64,000 nucleotides of DNA from Gammaproteobacteria bacterium (GTDB lineage Bacteria > Pseudomonadota > Gammaproteobacteria > Xanthomonadales > Rhodanobacteraceae), in contig SHNG01000107.1 in NCBI GenBank assembly GCA_004295005.1, positions 1-64,000 of the forward strand, in the 5' to 3' direction. Positions 27,154 to 36,581 of the stretch are shown one piece after another (position 1 is the first letter of the stretch; each line of letters opens with the position of its first letter). The translations under genes and the position numbers were made by a program. The notes beneath the pieces were generated by a model. The model was not told the DNA's origin and did no database searches. It saw nothing but the letters and a program-made list of their open reading frames with translations.

Positions 27154-28230
27154 GTGTCCATAGCTGCCACCTTTGAAATCGAATACCTTCAATACCTCGA
27201 CGCCACGGGCAAGCTCGTGCGTGATGATCTTCCGGCGTTTGCCCGTGACACCCGGCAACTGGTCAAGCTGTACCAGGAAATGGTCATGGCCCGCGTGTTT
27301 GACGCCAAGGCCATTGCCCTGCAACGCACCGGCAAGCTCGGCACGTATGCACCCTGCCTCGGCCACGAGGCAACGTACATGGCCATCGGCAGCGCCATGC
27401 AGGAAGACGATTCATTTGCCTGCAGTTACCGCGAGTACGGTGCCCAGTTCCATCGTGGCGTCAAACCGCGCGAACTGCTCATGTACTGGGGCGGCGACGA
27501 GCGCGGCAATGATTTCTCCGGACCCGCCCATGACTTCGCCTGGTGCGTGCCAATCGGCACCCAATGCCTGCATGCGGCCGGATCTGCATTGGCGTTCAAG
27601 ATTCGCAAGGAACCACGCGTGGCCGTGTGCACGATCGGCGATGGCGGCTCGTCGAAAGCGGACTTCAACAGTGCGCTCAATGTGGCCGGAGCGATGACTC
27701 TGCCGCTGGTGGCTGTGATCGTGAACAACCAGTGGGCCATCTCCGTTCCGCGCTCATCGCAAACCGGCGCCAAGACCCTGGCGCAGAAAGGCATTGCCGC
27801 GGGGCTGGAGTGCATCCAGGTTGATGGCAACGACCTGATTGCCATGCGAGCGGCCATGGACCACGCCCTCAAGCGGGCACGCAACGGCCATGGCGCGATG
27901 GTCATCGAGGCAGTGACCTATCGATTGTCCGACCACACCACGGCAGACGACGCACGTCGCTATCGCCCCGAAGCCGAAGTGAAGGCGGCCTGGGATCGCG
28001 AACCACTGCGGCGCATGAAGGCCTACTTGATGTCACTCAACGCCTGGAACGAAGACGACGAAGCCGAGCTCAAGGAACGCTGCGTCAAGTACGTCGATGG
28101 CGAGGTCAACGCCTACCTGGAAACCCGCGCCCAGCCGGTAGAGGCCATGTTCGACTACACCTATGCCGAACTGCCGGAAGATCTCAAAACCCAGCGCAGC
28201 GAGGCGGTGTACTGGGACAAACCGCACTGA
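27154..28230 (+). CDS. 2-oxoacid (pyruvate-type) dehydrogenase E1 component, alpha subunit
   Basis: The thiamine-diphosphate-binding half of a heterotetrameric E1, probably of pyruvate dehydrogenase or the branched-chain complex. The GTG at 27154 has GGAG six bases upstream; an ATG at 27112 would add 14 residues without such a site. The 358-residue protein has the ThDP motif GDGGSSKADFNSALN..VNN (162-192), the active-site region TYAPCLGHEATYM and the phospho-loop-like YRLSDHTTADDARRY. E1 beta and E2 follow, with no E3 in the window. The substrate cannot be settled by eye. Confidence 0.88.
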   Translation: MSIAATFEIEYLQYLDATGKLVRDDLPAFARDTRQLVKLYQEMVMARVFDAKAIALQRTGKLGTYAPCLGHEATYMAIGSAMQEDDSFACSYREYGAQFHRGVKPRELLMYWGGDERGNDFSGPAHDFAWCVPIGTQCLHAAGSALAFKIRKEPRVAVCTIGDGGSSKADFNSALNVAGAMTLPLVAVIVNNQWAISVPRSSQTGAKTLAQKGIAAGLECIQVDGNDLIAMRAAMDHALKRARNGHGAMVIEAVTYRLSDHTTADDARRYRPEAEVKAAWDREPLRRMKAYLMSLNAWNEDDEAELKERCVKYVDGEVNAYLETRAQPVEAMFDYTYAELPEDLKTQRSEAVYWDKPH

Positions 28231-28305
28231 ACACAAACGAGTCGCACCCTCACGGGCGTGCCTATTTGACAACGGCCCCGGCCACACCAGCACTTACGGA
28301 TTTCC

Positions 28306-29286
28306 ATGGCTCAAATCACCTTGATCGAAGCAGTCACCCAGGCGTTGGCCTGGGAGATGCAACATGACCCAAGCGTCGTCGTGCTTGGTGAAGACGTCGG
28401 GGTCAACGGCGGCGTCTTCCGTGCAACCCAGGGACTCATCGAAAAGTTCGGTGCCGATCGGGTCATCGACACGCCATTGGATGAAACCACCATCGCCGGC
28501 ATCACCGTGGGTCTGGCCGCGCAAGGCATGAAACCGGTGGCCGAAGCCCAGTTCGAGGGTTTCATCTACGCCATGCTCGAACATATCATTTGCCACGCGG
28601 CGCGCATGCGCAATCGCACCCGCGGACGCATCACCATTCCCGCCGTGTGGCGCGCGCCCTGGGGCGGCGGTATTCGCGCGCCAGAGCATCATTCCGAAGC
28701 CAATGAAGCCTTGTTCACCAATGTTCCGGGACTGCGCGTGGTGTTGCCTTCATCGCCTGCGCGAGCCTATGGACTTTTGCTGGCCTCCATCCGCGATCCG
28801 GATCCGGTGATCTTCTTCGAGCCCAAGCGCATCTACCGCCAGTACAAGGAAGAAGTCCCCGATGATGGCGAAGCCCTGCCCCTGGATGTGTGCTTCGTGC
28901 TGCGCGATGGCAGCGACGTGACCCTGGTGACCTGGGGTGCGCAGCTCAAGGAAACCCTGGAAGCCGCCGATGCGCTCGCCGAACAGGGCATCAGCGCGGA
29001 AGTGATCGACGTCGCCACGCTCAAACCACTGGACTTCGACACCATCCACGAGTCGGTGCGCAAGACCGGCCGCTGCGTGATCGTGCACGAGGCACCGCGC
29101 ACGGCGGGGTTCGGCGCGGAAATCGCCGCACGCCTTGCCGAACACGCGCTTTACGATCTTGTCGCACCAGTCGAACGGGTCACTGGATATGACGTGCACA
29201 TCCCGCTGTTCCGCCTGGAAATGAAGTACCTGCCGAGTGTGGACAGGATTGTCGCCGCCGCCAAGAAGACGCTTTCAGCGAGTTGA
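28306..29286 (+). CDS. 2-oxoacid dehydrogenase E1 component, beta subunit
   Basis: 326 residues forming the E1 heterotetramer with the preceding alpha subunit. It begins MAQITLIEAVTQALAWEM. The conserved VLGEDVGVNGGVFRAT, DTPLDETTIAGITVGLA and EAQFEGFIYAMLEHII blocks contact ThDP and potassium. The transketolase C-terminal domain includes VIDVATLKPLDFDTIHESV and VHEAPRTAGFGAEIAA. It begins 75 bases after E1 alpha and ends 17 bases before the E2 start, so one operon is likely. Confidence 0.92.
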   Translation: MAQITLIEAVTQALAWEMQHDPSVVVLGEDVGVNGGVFRATQGLIEKFGADRVIDTPLDETTIAGITVGLAAQGMKPVAEAQFEGFIYAMLEHIICHAARMRNRTRGRITIPAVWRAPWGGGIRAPEHHSEANEALFTNVPGLRVVLPSSPARAYGLLLASIRDPDPVIFFEPKRIYRQYKEEVPDDGEALPLDVCFVLRDGSDVTLVTWGAQLKETLEAADALAEQGISAEVIDVATLKPLDFDTIHESVRKTGRCVIVHEAPRTAGFGAEIAARLAEHALYDLVAPVERVTGYDVHIPLFRLEMKYLPSVDRIVAAAKKTLSAS

Positions 29287-29303
29287 GCACACGGAGCCAT
29301 TGC

Positions 29304-30662
29304 ATGAGCGAAACGAAAGTTTTCCATCTTCCCGATCTCGGCGAAGGCCTGCCGGATGCCACCATCGTCGAATGGTTCGTCAAACCCGGCGACATCGCAA
29401 AACTGGATGAACCACTGGTTTCCATGGAAACCGCAAAAGCCGTGGTCGAAGTGCCCTCCCCCTTCTCGGGCAAGGTGATCAAACAATACGGCAAGGCCGG
29501 TGACGTGATCGAGACGGGCGCCGCGCTGATCGAGATCGAACTGGATGCCAGCCTGCCGCAGCGGGCGGATGCAGAGTCCACCGGACACCACCATGGTCCA
29601 CCGAAGCCTGCAAAGCCCGAACCGGCCAAACCGGCAGCGCCTCCAGCATCGAACACGCCAGCCGCCGCGCGCGCGGATTCCGGCACCGTGGTCGGTGCCA
29701 TGCAAAGCAGCGACACCGTGCACGTTGAGCAAGCCGCCAGCGTCGGTGGCGTCAAGGCAGTTCCCGCCGTGCGCGCGCTGGCAAAAAAATTGGGCGTCGA
29801 TCTGAGTAGGGTTCGCCCCAGCGGCGCCGATGGTGTGGTGACCTTGAAGGACGTCAAAGTGGCGGCCGATGCCGGTGCGGCACGAATCGGGGCTGCACCC
29901 GTGCCCCAGGCACCCACTCCCGCACCGAACGCGCAAGCACCGTCAACACGCGCGCCTGAGCAGCGCACCTCACTCTCGGCGTCCGGCAAACCGATGCGCA
30001 CCACGCCGCCAACACAAAGCGCCAGTGGGCAACCCGAGCAGCTCAAGGGTGTACGTCGCAACATGGCGCGGGTGATGGCCGCCGCGCATGCGCAAGTTGT
30101 ACCCACTACGCTCTGCGATGACGCCGACATCCATGCCTGGCTGCCCGGCAATGACATCACGGTTCGTTTGATCCGTTCCCTGGTGCGGGCCTGCAAGGAA
30201 GTACCCGCGCTCAATGCCTGGTTCGATGGCGAAAACCTGACCCGTACCTTGCATCCGCATGTGGACATCGGCGTTGCCGTGGATACCGACGACGGCCTGT
30301 TCGTGCCGGCTTTGCGCAATGCCGATGTGCTGGATGCCAACGGCCTGCGTCAGGCCATCAACCGTCTGCGCGATCAGGTTTCCAACCGCAGCATCCCGCC
30401 CGAGGAACTCAAGGGCTACACGATCTCGCTGTCCAACTTCGGCATATTTGCCGGTCGCTACGCCACCCCGGTTGTGGTGCCACCGACAGTTGCCATCGTT
30501 GCCGCCGGCAAGGGACGCCACCAGATGACGCCTGTGATGGGTGGCTTCGAATCACACAGGATCATCCCCTTGTCGCTGACGTTCGACCACCGTGCCGCCA
30601 CGGGAGGTGAAGCCGCGCGCTTCCTCAAGGTGATGCTGGACGATCTGGCGCGACCGGCGTAG
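29304..30662 (+). CDS. dihydrolipoamide acyltransferase (E2) of a 2-oxoacid dehydrogenase complex
   Basis: A 452-residue core enzyme passing the acyl group from lipoyl-lysine to CoA. One N-terminal lipoyl domain is present (METAKAVVEV, with lipoylated Lys45). A long Ala/Pro-rich linker follows, then a peripheral-subunit-binding domain (PAVRALAKKLGVDLS..GADGVVTLKDV, about 155-190), a second linker and the catalytic domain from about 250. The usual active-site HxxxDG motif reads HRAATG, with Thr in the Asp position, as noted under findings. The ATG at 29304 is preferred to a nearer-operon GTG at 29283. Confidence 0.9.
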   Translation: MSETKVFHLPDLGEGLPDATIVEWFVKPGDIAKLDEPLVSMETAKAVVEVPSPFSGKVIKQYGKAGDVIETGAALIEIELDASLPQRADAESTGHHHGPPKPAKPEPAKPAAPPASNTPAAARADSGTVVGAMQSSDTVHVEQAASVGGVKAVPAVRALAKKLGVDLSRVRPSGADGVVTLKDVKVAADAGAARIGAAPVPQAPTPAPNAQAPSTRAPEQRTSLSASGKPMRTTPPTQSASGQPEQLKGVRRNMARVMAAAHAQVVPTTLCDDADIHAWLPGNDITVRLIRSLVRACKEVPALNAWFDGENLTRTLHPHVDIGVAVDTDDGLFVPALRNADVLDANGLRQAINRLRDQVSNRSIPPEELKGYTISLSNFGIFAGRYATPVVVPPTVAIVAAGKGRHQMTPVMGGFESHRIIPLSLTFDHRAATGGEAARFLKVMLDDLARPA

Positions 30663-30668
30663 GAATGT

Positions 30669-30700
30669 GTCGGTTCCGCGGCTGCGCCGCTTGAACCGAC
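30669..30700. terminator. hairpin between convergent genes, probable bidirectional terminator
   Basis: GTCGGTT (30669-30675) pairs with AACCGAC (30694-30700), and inner GCGGC/GCCGC arms extend the stem. It lies directly after the E2 stop and before the convergent ribBA stop. A T-tract is lacking, so a REP-like role is the alternative. Confidence 0.5.
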
Positions 30701-30769
30701 CTACCTCCCGTCCTCTGACGCCCCATCTTCAAGAGTAGGTCCGCTCAAGGAGCAAAGCGACAGAGCCGA

Positions 30770-31873
30770 CTACTGACCAGTCGCAAGCATTTCGTAGTCA
30801 ACGATCTCAAGATCGAAACCAGCCAGGCCGACCAGCTTGCGCGGGGTGCCGAGCACGCGCAGCTTGCGCACGCCGAGATCGGCAAGGATCTGTGCGCCGA
30901 GGCCATTCCTCCGCCACTCCCGGGTCGGATCAGGGTCTTCCGTGGCGGACTTTCCGATCAGGCGATCGAGCACGGCCTCGGCCTCATCCGCTTCGCTCAG
31001 GACCACGACCACGCCGCGATTCTCATCGGCAATGCGGCGCAATGCGGCAGTAACGGTGAGACCCAGATCGTCGCGGCGCAGATGCAATACATCGCTCAGG
31101 GTATTGCGCACATGCACGCGCGTCAGCACCGGCCGGGAATCATCGAGGTCGCCGCGCACCAGGGCGAAATGCAACACCTTCTTGAGCAGGTCGCGGTAAA
31201 CCACCAATCGGTAGGCGCCAAACTCGGTTTCGACCTCGAAATCGCGAACACGCTTGATGGTGTTTTCGGTTTGCAGCCGGTAGCGGATCAGGTCGGCAAT
31301 GCTGCCAATCTTGAGATCGTGCTTGCGGGCAAATTCTTCCAGCCCGGGACGCCGCGCCATGCTGCCGTCTTCAGCCATGATTTCGACGATGACGCCCGCC
31401 GGCTCCAAACCCGCCAGGGTCGCCAGATCACACGCGGCCTCGGTGTGGCCTGCGCGCACCAGCACGCCACCGGCTTGTGCGGCCAGTGGAAAGATGTGAC
31501 CCGGTTGCGCCAGATGCTCGGGGCGTGCATCCGGTGCCACGGCGGTACGAATTGTGTGGGCGCGGTCGTAGGCAGAGATTCCCGTGGTGACGCCTTCGGC
31601 GGCTTCGATGGAAACGGTGAAATTGGTGTGATGGGACGAGGTATTGGTCTGCACCATGGGCTTGAGGCCCAACTGTCGACAGCGCGCGGCGGTCAGGGTG
31701 AGACAAACCAAGCCACGCGCCTCGCGCACCATGAAATTGATGTCCTCGGGGCGCACCCGCTCCGCGGCCATGACCAGGTCGCCTTCGTTCTCGCGATCTT
31801 CGTCGTCGAGGATCACCGCCATGCGCCCGGCACGGATGTCTTCGATGATTTCGGGAATGGTGTTGAAGCTCAT
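30770..31873 (-). CDS. ribB: 3,4-dihydroxy-2-butanone 4-phosphate synthase with degenerate GTP cyclohydrolase II domain
   Basis: Makes the four-carbon precursor of riboflavin from ribulose 5-phosphate. Residues 1 to about 200 are RibB: ILDDEDRENEGDLVMAAE, TNTSSHHTNFTVSIEA, HIFPLAAQAGGVLVRAGHTE. The second half resembles RibA, but the zinc cysteines and catalytic stretch are gone: VHVRNTLSDVLHLRRDDLG replaces the usual SECxTGD..RRCDCG. It is therefore a RibBX-type protein, and a separate RibA is needed elsewhere. It is last in nrdR-ribD-ribE-ribBA, all on the minus strand with tiny gaps. Confidence 0.9.
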   Translation of the reverse strand: MSFNTIPEIIEDIRAGRMAVILDDEDRENEGDLVMAAERVRPEDINFMVREARGLVCLTLTAARCRQLGLKPMVQTNTSSHHTNFTVSIEAAEGVTTGISAYDRAHTIRTAVAPDARPEHLAQPGHIFPLAAQAGGVLVRAGHTEAACDLATLAGLEPAGVIVEIMAEDGSMARRPGLEEFARKHDLKIGSIADLIRYRLQTENTIKRVRDFEVETEFGAYRLVVYRDLLKKVLHFALVRGDLDDSRPVLTRVHVRNTLSDVLHLRRDDLGLTVTAALRRIADENRGVVVVLSEADEAEAVLDRLIGKSATEDPDPTREWRRNGLGAQILADLGVRKLRVLGTPRKLVGLAGFDLEIVDYEMLATGQ

Positions 31874-31906
31874 GTGCGTTCGCTCAAGACTGCAATTCCG
31901 GATTGT

Positions 31907-32506
31907 TCATGCCAGTAAAGGGTCGGCCAGACGCTCCGCATAGCGCGCCATGCGATCAACCTCGATATTGACGGCATCGCCCACCTTGCGAATGCCGAAG
32001 GTGGTGACTTGGCGAGTGTGTGGAATCAGGTTGACGCCGAAACGCGTTCCCTCGACTTCGTTGACGGTGAGACTGACGCCGTCAACGCAGATGGAACCCT
32101 TGCTGGCGATGTAGCGCGCCAGCTCGCGCGGCACCTCAAGTATCCAGCGTTCGCTGCGTGCGTCTTCCTGCACGTCAATTACCGTGCCCAGGCCATCGAC
32201 GTGTCCGGACACCAGATGCCCACCCAGGCGATCACTCAGGCGCAGGGCTTTTTCCAGATTGACCGGCGCGCCAACGGCCAGCGCGCCCAGCGTGGTCAGA
32301 CGCAGGGTTTCCAGCGACACATCGGCGGCAAAGCGGTCGGCAGCGATATCCAGCGCCGTCAGGCAGACACCGGATACCGCAATGCTGTCGCCTTCGCGCA
32401 CATCGTCCATGCCCAGCAGTGAACTGGCGAACAGCATGCGCCGATCACCGCCGCGCGCTTCGCTGGCAAGCACATGACCGACGCAATGCACAATTCCGGT
32501 AAACAT
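31907..32506 (-). CDS. ribE: riboflavin synthase alpha subunit
   Basis: Dismutates two 6,7-dimethyl-8-ribityllumazine molecules to riboflavin. 199 residues with the two internally repeated lumazine-binding barrels: MFTGIVHCVGHV.., GDSIAVSGVCLTAL and later the parallel GSICVDGVSLTVNEVEG. The start lies immediately after the ribD stop (32507), in an operon with ribD and ribB. Confidence 0.95.
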   Translation of the reverse strand: MFTGIVHCVGHVLASEARGGDRRMLFASSLLGMDDVREGDSIAVSGVCLTALDIAADRFAADVSLETLRLTTLGALAVGAPVNLEKALRLSDRLGGHLVSGHVDGLGTVIDVQEDARSERWILEVPRELARYIASKGSICVDGVSLTVNEVEGTRFGVNLIPHTRQVTTFGIRKVGDAVNIEVDRMARYAERLADPLLA

Positions 32507-33619
32507 TCAGTTGCCTCCTGGACGCAACAGCAGGCTCCAATCGTTCCCCAGCATGCGCTGGTCTACCAACTCAAGCTTCCATCGCTCGCGCATGTCGGCC
32601 AGCGTGGGCAACTCAAGCAAGGGCCTGGCCGCATTGCCCAGCAACACCGGTGCGACGTGCAGCAGCACTTCGTCGACGAGGTCCGCAGCGAAGAACGCTC
32701 CGCACAGGATCGGACCTGCCTCGACCTGCAATTCGTTGATTTCCCGCTGAGCCAACAGAGCCAACACCCGGGACAGGTCGAGGCGGCCATCACGCAATTC
32801 AAGCGCCACCAGCTCGACCCGGTCAAAACGTGAATCCGTTGCGCGCGCGTCTTCACCGTGAATAACCAGGGTCGGCACGGAACCATCAAGCAAACAACTT
32901 CCGGATGGTGTGCGCAGATGCGTATCCAGCACCACGCGCAGCGGCGCGAGGCTTTCAAACTCCGGCAAGCGCACGGTCAGCCGCGGATCATCCGCGAGCA
33001 CCGTGCCGATACCCGTGAGCAGGGCACAACTTCGCGCACGCCAATACTGAACATTGCGCCTGGCCGGCTCGCCGGTGATCCACTGCGACTGGCCGTTGGC
33101 CAATGCAGTACGCCCATCCAGGCTCATGGCCAGCTTGAGGCGCACCCAGGGGCGTGCGCGTACGGTGCGGGAAAAGAAACCTCGATTGAGATCGCGCGCT
33201 TCGGCTTGCATCAATCCCGTATCCACGCGGATGCCGGCAGCGAGCAATTTCGCCAATCCACGTCCGTCCACTTCGGCAAACGGATCGCCGTGCGCGATCA
33301 CCACGCGCGCGACACCGGCCGCGATCAGGGCGTCGGCACAGGGCGGGGTGCGCCCGACATGCGCACACGGCTCCAGCGTCACATACGCCGTTGCGCCCCT
33401 CGCCCGTTCGCCCGCTTCGGCCAAGGCCAGTGCCTCGGCATGCGCTTCACCGGCACGTCGATGCCAGCCGCTGCCAAGAACCTGCGTTCCCTGCGCAATG
33501 ACGCAGCCGACTCGAGGATTGGGCCGGGTCGTGCACAGACCGCGCGCCGCCAGGCGCAGGGCTTCGGCCATGTGTGCGTGGTCTGCGGCGCTGAATGCCG
33601 CGCCATGCGCCGCCATCAT
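32507..33619 (-). CDS. ribD: bifunctional riboflavin biosynthesis deaminase/reductase
   Basis: The N-terminal deaminase (zinc motif H60-A-E62, then [11 protein letters not shown] with C85 and C94) and the C-terminal NADPH reductase act consecutively on the pyrimidine intermediate. 370 residues is standard length. Reductase features include [20 protein letters not shown] and [16 protein letters not shown]. The start codon overlaps the nrdR stop by 4 bases (ATGA), so the two are translationally coupled, a common gammaproteobacterial arrangement. Confidence 0.95.
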   Translation of the reverse strand: MMAAHGAAFSAADHAHMAEALRLAARGLCTTRPNPRVGCVIAQGTQVLGSGWHRRAGEAHAEALALAEAGERARGATAYVTLEPCAHVGRTPPCADALIAAGVARVVIAHGDPFAEVDGRGLAKLLAAGIRVDTGLMQAEARDLNRGFFSRTVRARPWVRLKLAMSLDGRTALANGQSQWITGEPARRNVQYWRARSCALLTGIGTVLADDPRLTVRLPEFESLAPLRVVLDTHLRTPSGSCLLDGSVPTLVIHGEDARATDSRFDRVELVALELRDGRLDLSRVLALLAQREINELQVEAGPILCGAFFAADLVDEVLLHVAPVLLGNAARPLLELPTLADMRERWKLELVDQRMLGNDWSLLLRPGGN

Positions 33620-34131
33620 TTGCCCCGCGATCTGGGCTCTTCACCCAACAAGGGCAACTGCATGCCTTCCAGGGCAGGAAGATCGCGCTCGAGTTTTTCG
33701 ATTTCCTCGCGAAATGCCTGCACGTCCTCGAAGCTGCGATAGACCGAGGCAAAGCGCACATAGGCCACCTGATCGAGTTTTTTCAACTCGCGCATGACCA
33801 ACTCGCCAATACGCAAGCTCGCCATCTCCCTCTCGCCGCTGCGCCTGAGCTCGTCAATCACATTGCGCACGGCCGTGTCGATCTGTTCACTGGCCACCGG
33901 GCGCTTCTGCAAGGCGCGATGAAAACTGGTGCGCAGCTTGCGCTCATCGAAGGCTTCCCTGCGATTGTCGCTCTTGACCACCGCAGGCAGCTTAAGCTCG
34001 GCCGTCTCGAAGGTGTTGAAACGCTCGCCACAGTGCTCGCACTCGCGCCTGCGCCGGATGGTGGCGCCATCCTCCGACACGCGCGAATCAATCACGCGGG
34101 TGTCTTCATGTTGGCAGAAGGGGCAGTGCAT
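33616..34131 (-). CDS. nrdR: transcriptional repressor NrdR
   Basis: A nucleotide-sensing repressor of ribonucleotide reductase genes. 171 residues. The zinc ribbon is C3-x2-C6 ([11 protein letters not shown]) and C31-x2-C34 ([10 protein letters not shown]). An ATP-cone follows from about 46 to 136, with [20 protein letters not shown]. It sits between glyA upstream and ribD downstream on the minus strand, the typical glyA-nrdR-ribD neighbourhood. Confidence 0.96.
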   Translation of the reverse strand: MHCPFCQHEDTRVIDSRVSEDGATIRRRRECEHCGERFNTFETAELKLPAVVKSDNRREAFDERKLRTSFHRALQKRPVASEQIDTAVRNVIDELRRSGEREMASLRIGELVMRELKKLDQVAYVRFASVYRSFEDVQAFREEIEKLERDLPALEGMQLPLLGEEPRSRGK

Positions 34132-34138
34132 TGGCTAT

Positions 34139-34254
34139 CGGGACGCGGGACTCGGGATGCGGGACGCATGGCTCGGGCTGCGGGGAAAATCGGCACGACG
34201 CGGAATGCAGTAGCTTGCGCAACCCGCGTCCCGCATCCCGAATCCCGCGTCCCG
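34139..34254. repeat. 29-bp inverted repeat pair in the glyA-nrdR gap
   Basis: The arms 34139-34167 and 34226-34254 are complementary at 28 of 29 positions. Each is built of short GGGAC/GGGATGC-like motifs. A transcript would form a long hairpin with a 58-base loop between glyA and nrdR. Such 'gggattcggga' repeats are frequent between xanthomonad genes. Confidence 0.7.
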
Positions 34255-34258
34255 AAAA

Positions 34259-35512
34259 TCAGCCATACACCGGATACTTCCGACACTGTGCCGCCACCTT
34301 TTCACGGGTTGCCTTGATGACCGCCTCGTCGCCCGGCGCATCCAGCACATCGGCCATCCAGCCGGCAAGATCAATGCAATCCTGCTCGCCATAGCCACGC
34401 GTGGTCACCGCCGGGGTACCGATGCGCAGGCCGGAGGTGATGAACGGCGAGCGCGGGTCATTCGGCACCGCGTTCTTGTTGACCGTGATGTGCGCCTTGC
34501 CGAGCGCGGCTTCGGCATCCTTGCCACTGGTATCGCGACCGATCAGGTCGATCAGCATCAGGTGATTCTCGGTGCCACCGGAAACGATCTTGTAGCCGCG
34601 CGCGATCAAGGTGCGCGCCATGGCCTTGGCATTGACCACGACCTGCTGCTGGTAGGCCTTGAACTCCGGCTGCAGGGCTTCAAGGAAAGCCACCGCCTTG
34701 GCCGCAATCACGTGCATGAGCGGCCCACCCTGGATACCGGGAAACACGATGGATTGCAGCTTCTTCTCCAGTTCCTCGCCCAAGCCTTTGGCAATGACGA
34801 AGCCACCGCGCGGACCACGCAAGGTCTTGTGCGTGGTCGAAGCCACCACATGCGCGTGGTTGATCGGATTCGGATACACACCCGCCGCAATCAGGCCGGC
34901 CACATGCGCCATGTCGACAAAGAAAATGGCACCGACCTTGTCGGCAATCGCGCGCATGCGTGCCCAATCGACCACCTGCGAATAGGCACTGAAGCCGCCG
35001 ACCAGCATCCTGGGCTTGTGCTCCAGCGCGAGGCGCTCGACCTCGTCATAGTCGATCAAGCCCTGCTCGGTGACGCCATACTGCACGGCCTTGAACAGCT
35101 TGCCGGAGACATTGACCTTGGCGCCGTGGGTGAGATGTCCGCCATGGGCCAGGCTCATGCCGAGAATGGTGTCGCCCGGTTCCAGCATTGCCAGGTACAC
35201 CGCCTGGTTGGCCTGCGAGCCGGAATGCGGCTGCACATTGGCGTAGTCGGCGCCAAACAGTTTCTTGATGCGCTCGATGGCCAGACGCTCGGCCACATCC
35301 ACGTATTCGCAGCCGCCGTAGTAGCGCTTGCCCGGATAGCCTTCCGCGTACTTGTTGGTGAGTACCGAGCCTTGGGCCTCCAGCACACGCGGGCTGGCAT
35401 AGTTTTCCGAGGCGATCAGCTCGACATGGTCCTCCTGGCGCCCGGCCTCGGCCGTGATCGCGCCCGCCAGTTCCGGATCAAACCCTTCGATACGCATGGT
35501 CTTGGGAAACAT
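34259..35512 (-). CDS. glyA: serine hydroxymethyltransferase
   Basis: A PLP enzyme interconverting serine and glycine with tetrahydrofolate. At 417 residues from ATG 35512 it has the usual length. The conserved start [19 protein letters not shown], the [19 protein letters not shown] block and the PLP lysine K229 in [13 protein letters not shown] are present. A further 18 in-frame codons upstream are discounted. It is followed by nrdR across a hairpin repeat. Confidence 0.96.
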   Translation of the reverse strand: MFPKTMRIEGFDPELAGAITAEAGRQEDHVELIASENYASPRVLEAQGSVLTNKYAEGYPGKRYYGGCEYVDVAERLAIERIKKLFGADYANVQPHSGSQANQAVYLAMLEPGDTILGMSLAHGGHLTHGAKVNVSGKLFKAVQYGVTEQGLIDYDEVERLALEHKPRMLVGGFSAYSQVVDWARMRAIADKVGAIFFVDMAHVAGLIAAGVYPNPINHAHVVASTTHKTLRGPRGGFVIAKGLGEELEKKLQSIVFPGIQGGPLMHVIAAKAVAFLEALQPEFKAYQQQVVVNAKAMARTLIARGYKIVSGGTENHLMLIDLIGRDTSGKDAEAALGKAHITVNKNAVPNDPRSPFITSGLRIGTPAVTTRGYGEQDCIDLAGWMADVLDAPGDEAVIKATREKVAAQCRKYPVYG

Positions 35513-35614
35513 CGACGCACTCTCGGCAGCCAGAATGGGAATGCGCAGTTTACCGCGTTGCAACACGGCTAGCGCAGCAGATTGGTGTCCGCGCCCGGCG
35601 GACCTTGTGCGGAA

Positions 35615-36091
35615 CTACTCGGGTGGAAGCAATTCCATGGCCATGACCAGCGCGTCCTCGCGTGATCGCGCCGCCGGGTAGTAATTGGGGCGCCTGCCGA
35701 TTTCGTTGAAACCCACATCGTGATAGAGCGCGATGGCCGTCCTGTTGGACGGGCGAACCTCAAGGTAGGCGCGCTCCACGCGATGCCAGCGCGCCAGGTC
35801 GAGCAGGCGCATCAAAACGCGGCGCCCGTGGCCCCTGCCCTGCTCGGCGGGTGCCACGCAGATGTTGAGTACATGTGCCTCACCAGCCGCCACCGAAAGC
35901 ACGCCATAGGCAATGACCTCGGCGGAACGCTCCAGCACCCAGCACTCATAGCCCGCAGAAAGGCAATCGCGAAAGATCGCGTAGGTCCAGGGAAACGGAT
36001 AGGCGCTCAATTCAATACGTGCCACCGATTCCAGGTCGGCCGCGCGCATGGCGCGAAAACTCGAGATGGGTTCCTGGAGATTGGCGACCAT
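35615..36091 (-). CDS. rimI: ribosomal protein S18-alanine N-acetyltransferase
   Basis: A GNAT acetyltransferase that modifies the N terminus of ribosomal protein S18. 158 residues from ATG 36091. The acetyl-CoA loop VAPAEQGRGHGRRVLM, the preceding HVLNICV strand and the C-terminal YHDVGFNEIGRRPNYYP are typical of RimI. The gene upstream (36102-36581) looks like holD, the same neighbour as in enterobacteria, which supports the assignment. Confidence 0.9.
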   Translation of the reverse strand: MVANLQEPISSFRAMRAADLESVARIELSAYPFPWTYAIFRDCLSAGYECWVLERSAEVIAYGVLSVAAGEAHVLNICVAPAEQGRGHGRRVLMRLLDLARWHRVERAYLEVRPSNRTAIALYHDVGFNEIGRRPNYYPAARSREDALVMAMELLPPE

Positions 36092-36101
36092 GGTGATTGG
36101 C

Positions 36102-36581
36102 TCAATGAGGACGCATGCCCGGCAAGCGCGAAATGCGCTTGAGCTCTCCCCACAGGGCGCGCCGGGCATCAACGCTGGACATCAGGTCCCGGGCGTGCGC
36201 ACCGATCACCCAATGCAGGCGACCCTGTTCCGTGGAATCCAAGCCTGCGCTCAGGTTGCGCGCAAGCGCGTCACCCAGCACCACCAGCCCCGCAGCCTGG
36301 CGCAGCGATTCCCGATCATCAGCCGTGCACAGACGCGAGGCGACGCCCAGCCATTTCAGCGCTGCCAGCAAGTCGCGGGACCAGCGCGCGCCTTCGCTGG
36401 CACCGATCACGAGCACCTCGCGGACATCCTCCTTTCGATGCGGTGGGGAAGCCGGCAGTCCAGCGGAAACAGGTTCCACGGCCGCGCTCGCCGGGGCATG
36501 CATGGCCATGTTGGCTACCCGCGGCTCATAGACATCGATGCCCATTTCCGCCAGCAAGCGCAGGCTGCGCTCATCGAGCAT
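36102..36581 (-). CDS. possible DNA polymerase III psi subunit (HolD-like)
   Basis: 159 residues from ATG 36581. The N terminus LDERSLRLLAEMGIDVYEPR resembles the short motif by which psi starts (QLQQLGITQW in E. coli). The C terminus DARRALWGELKRIS resembles the psi ending TARAALWQQI, and it lies directly upstream of rimI, as holD does in E. coli. The middle (EVLVIGASE, LLAALKWLGV) fits a compact alpha/beta fold. Similarity is low and judged by eye. Psi would link the clamp loader to single-strand-binding protein through chi. Confidence 0.5.
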   Translation of the reverse strand: MLDERSLRLLAEMGIDVYEPRVANMAMHAPASAAVEPVSAGLPASPPHRKEDVREVLVIGASEGARWSRDLLAALKWLGVASRLCTADDRESLRQAAGLVVLGDALARNLSAGLDSTEQGRLHWVIGAHARDLMSSVDARRALWGELKRISRLPGMRPH

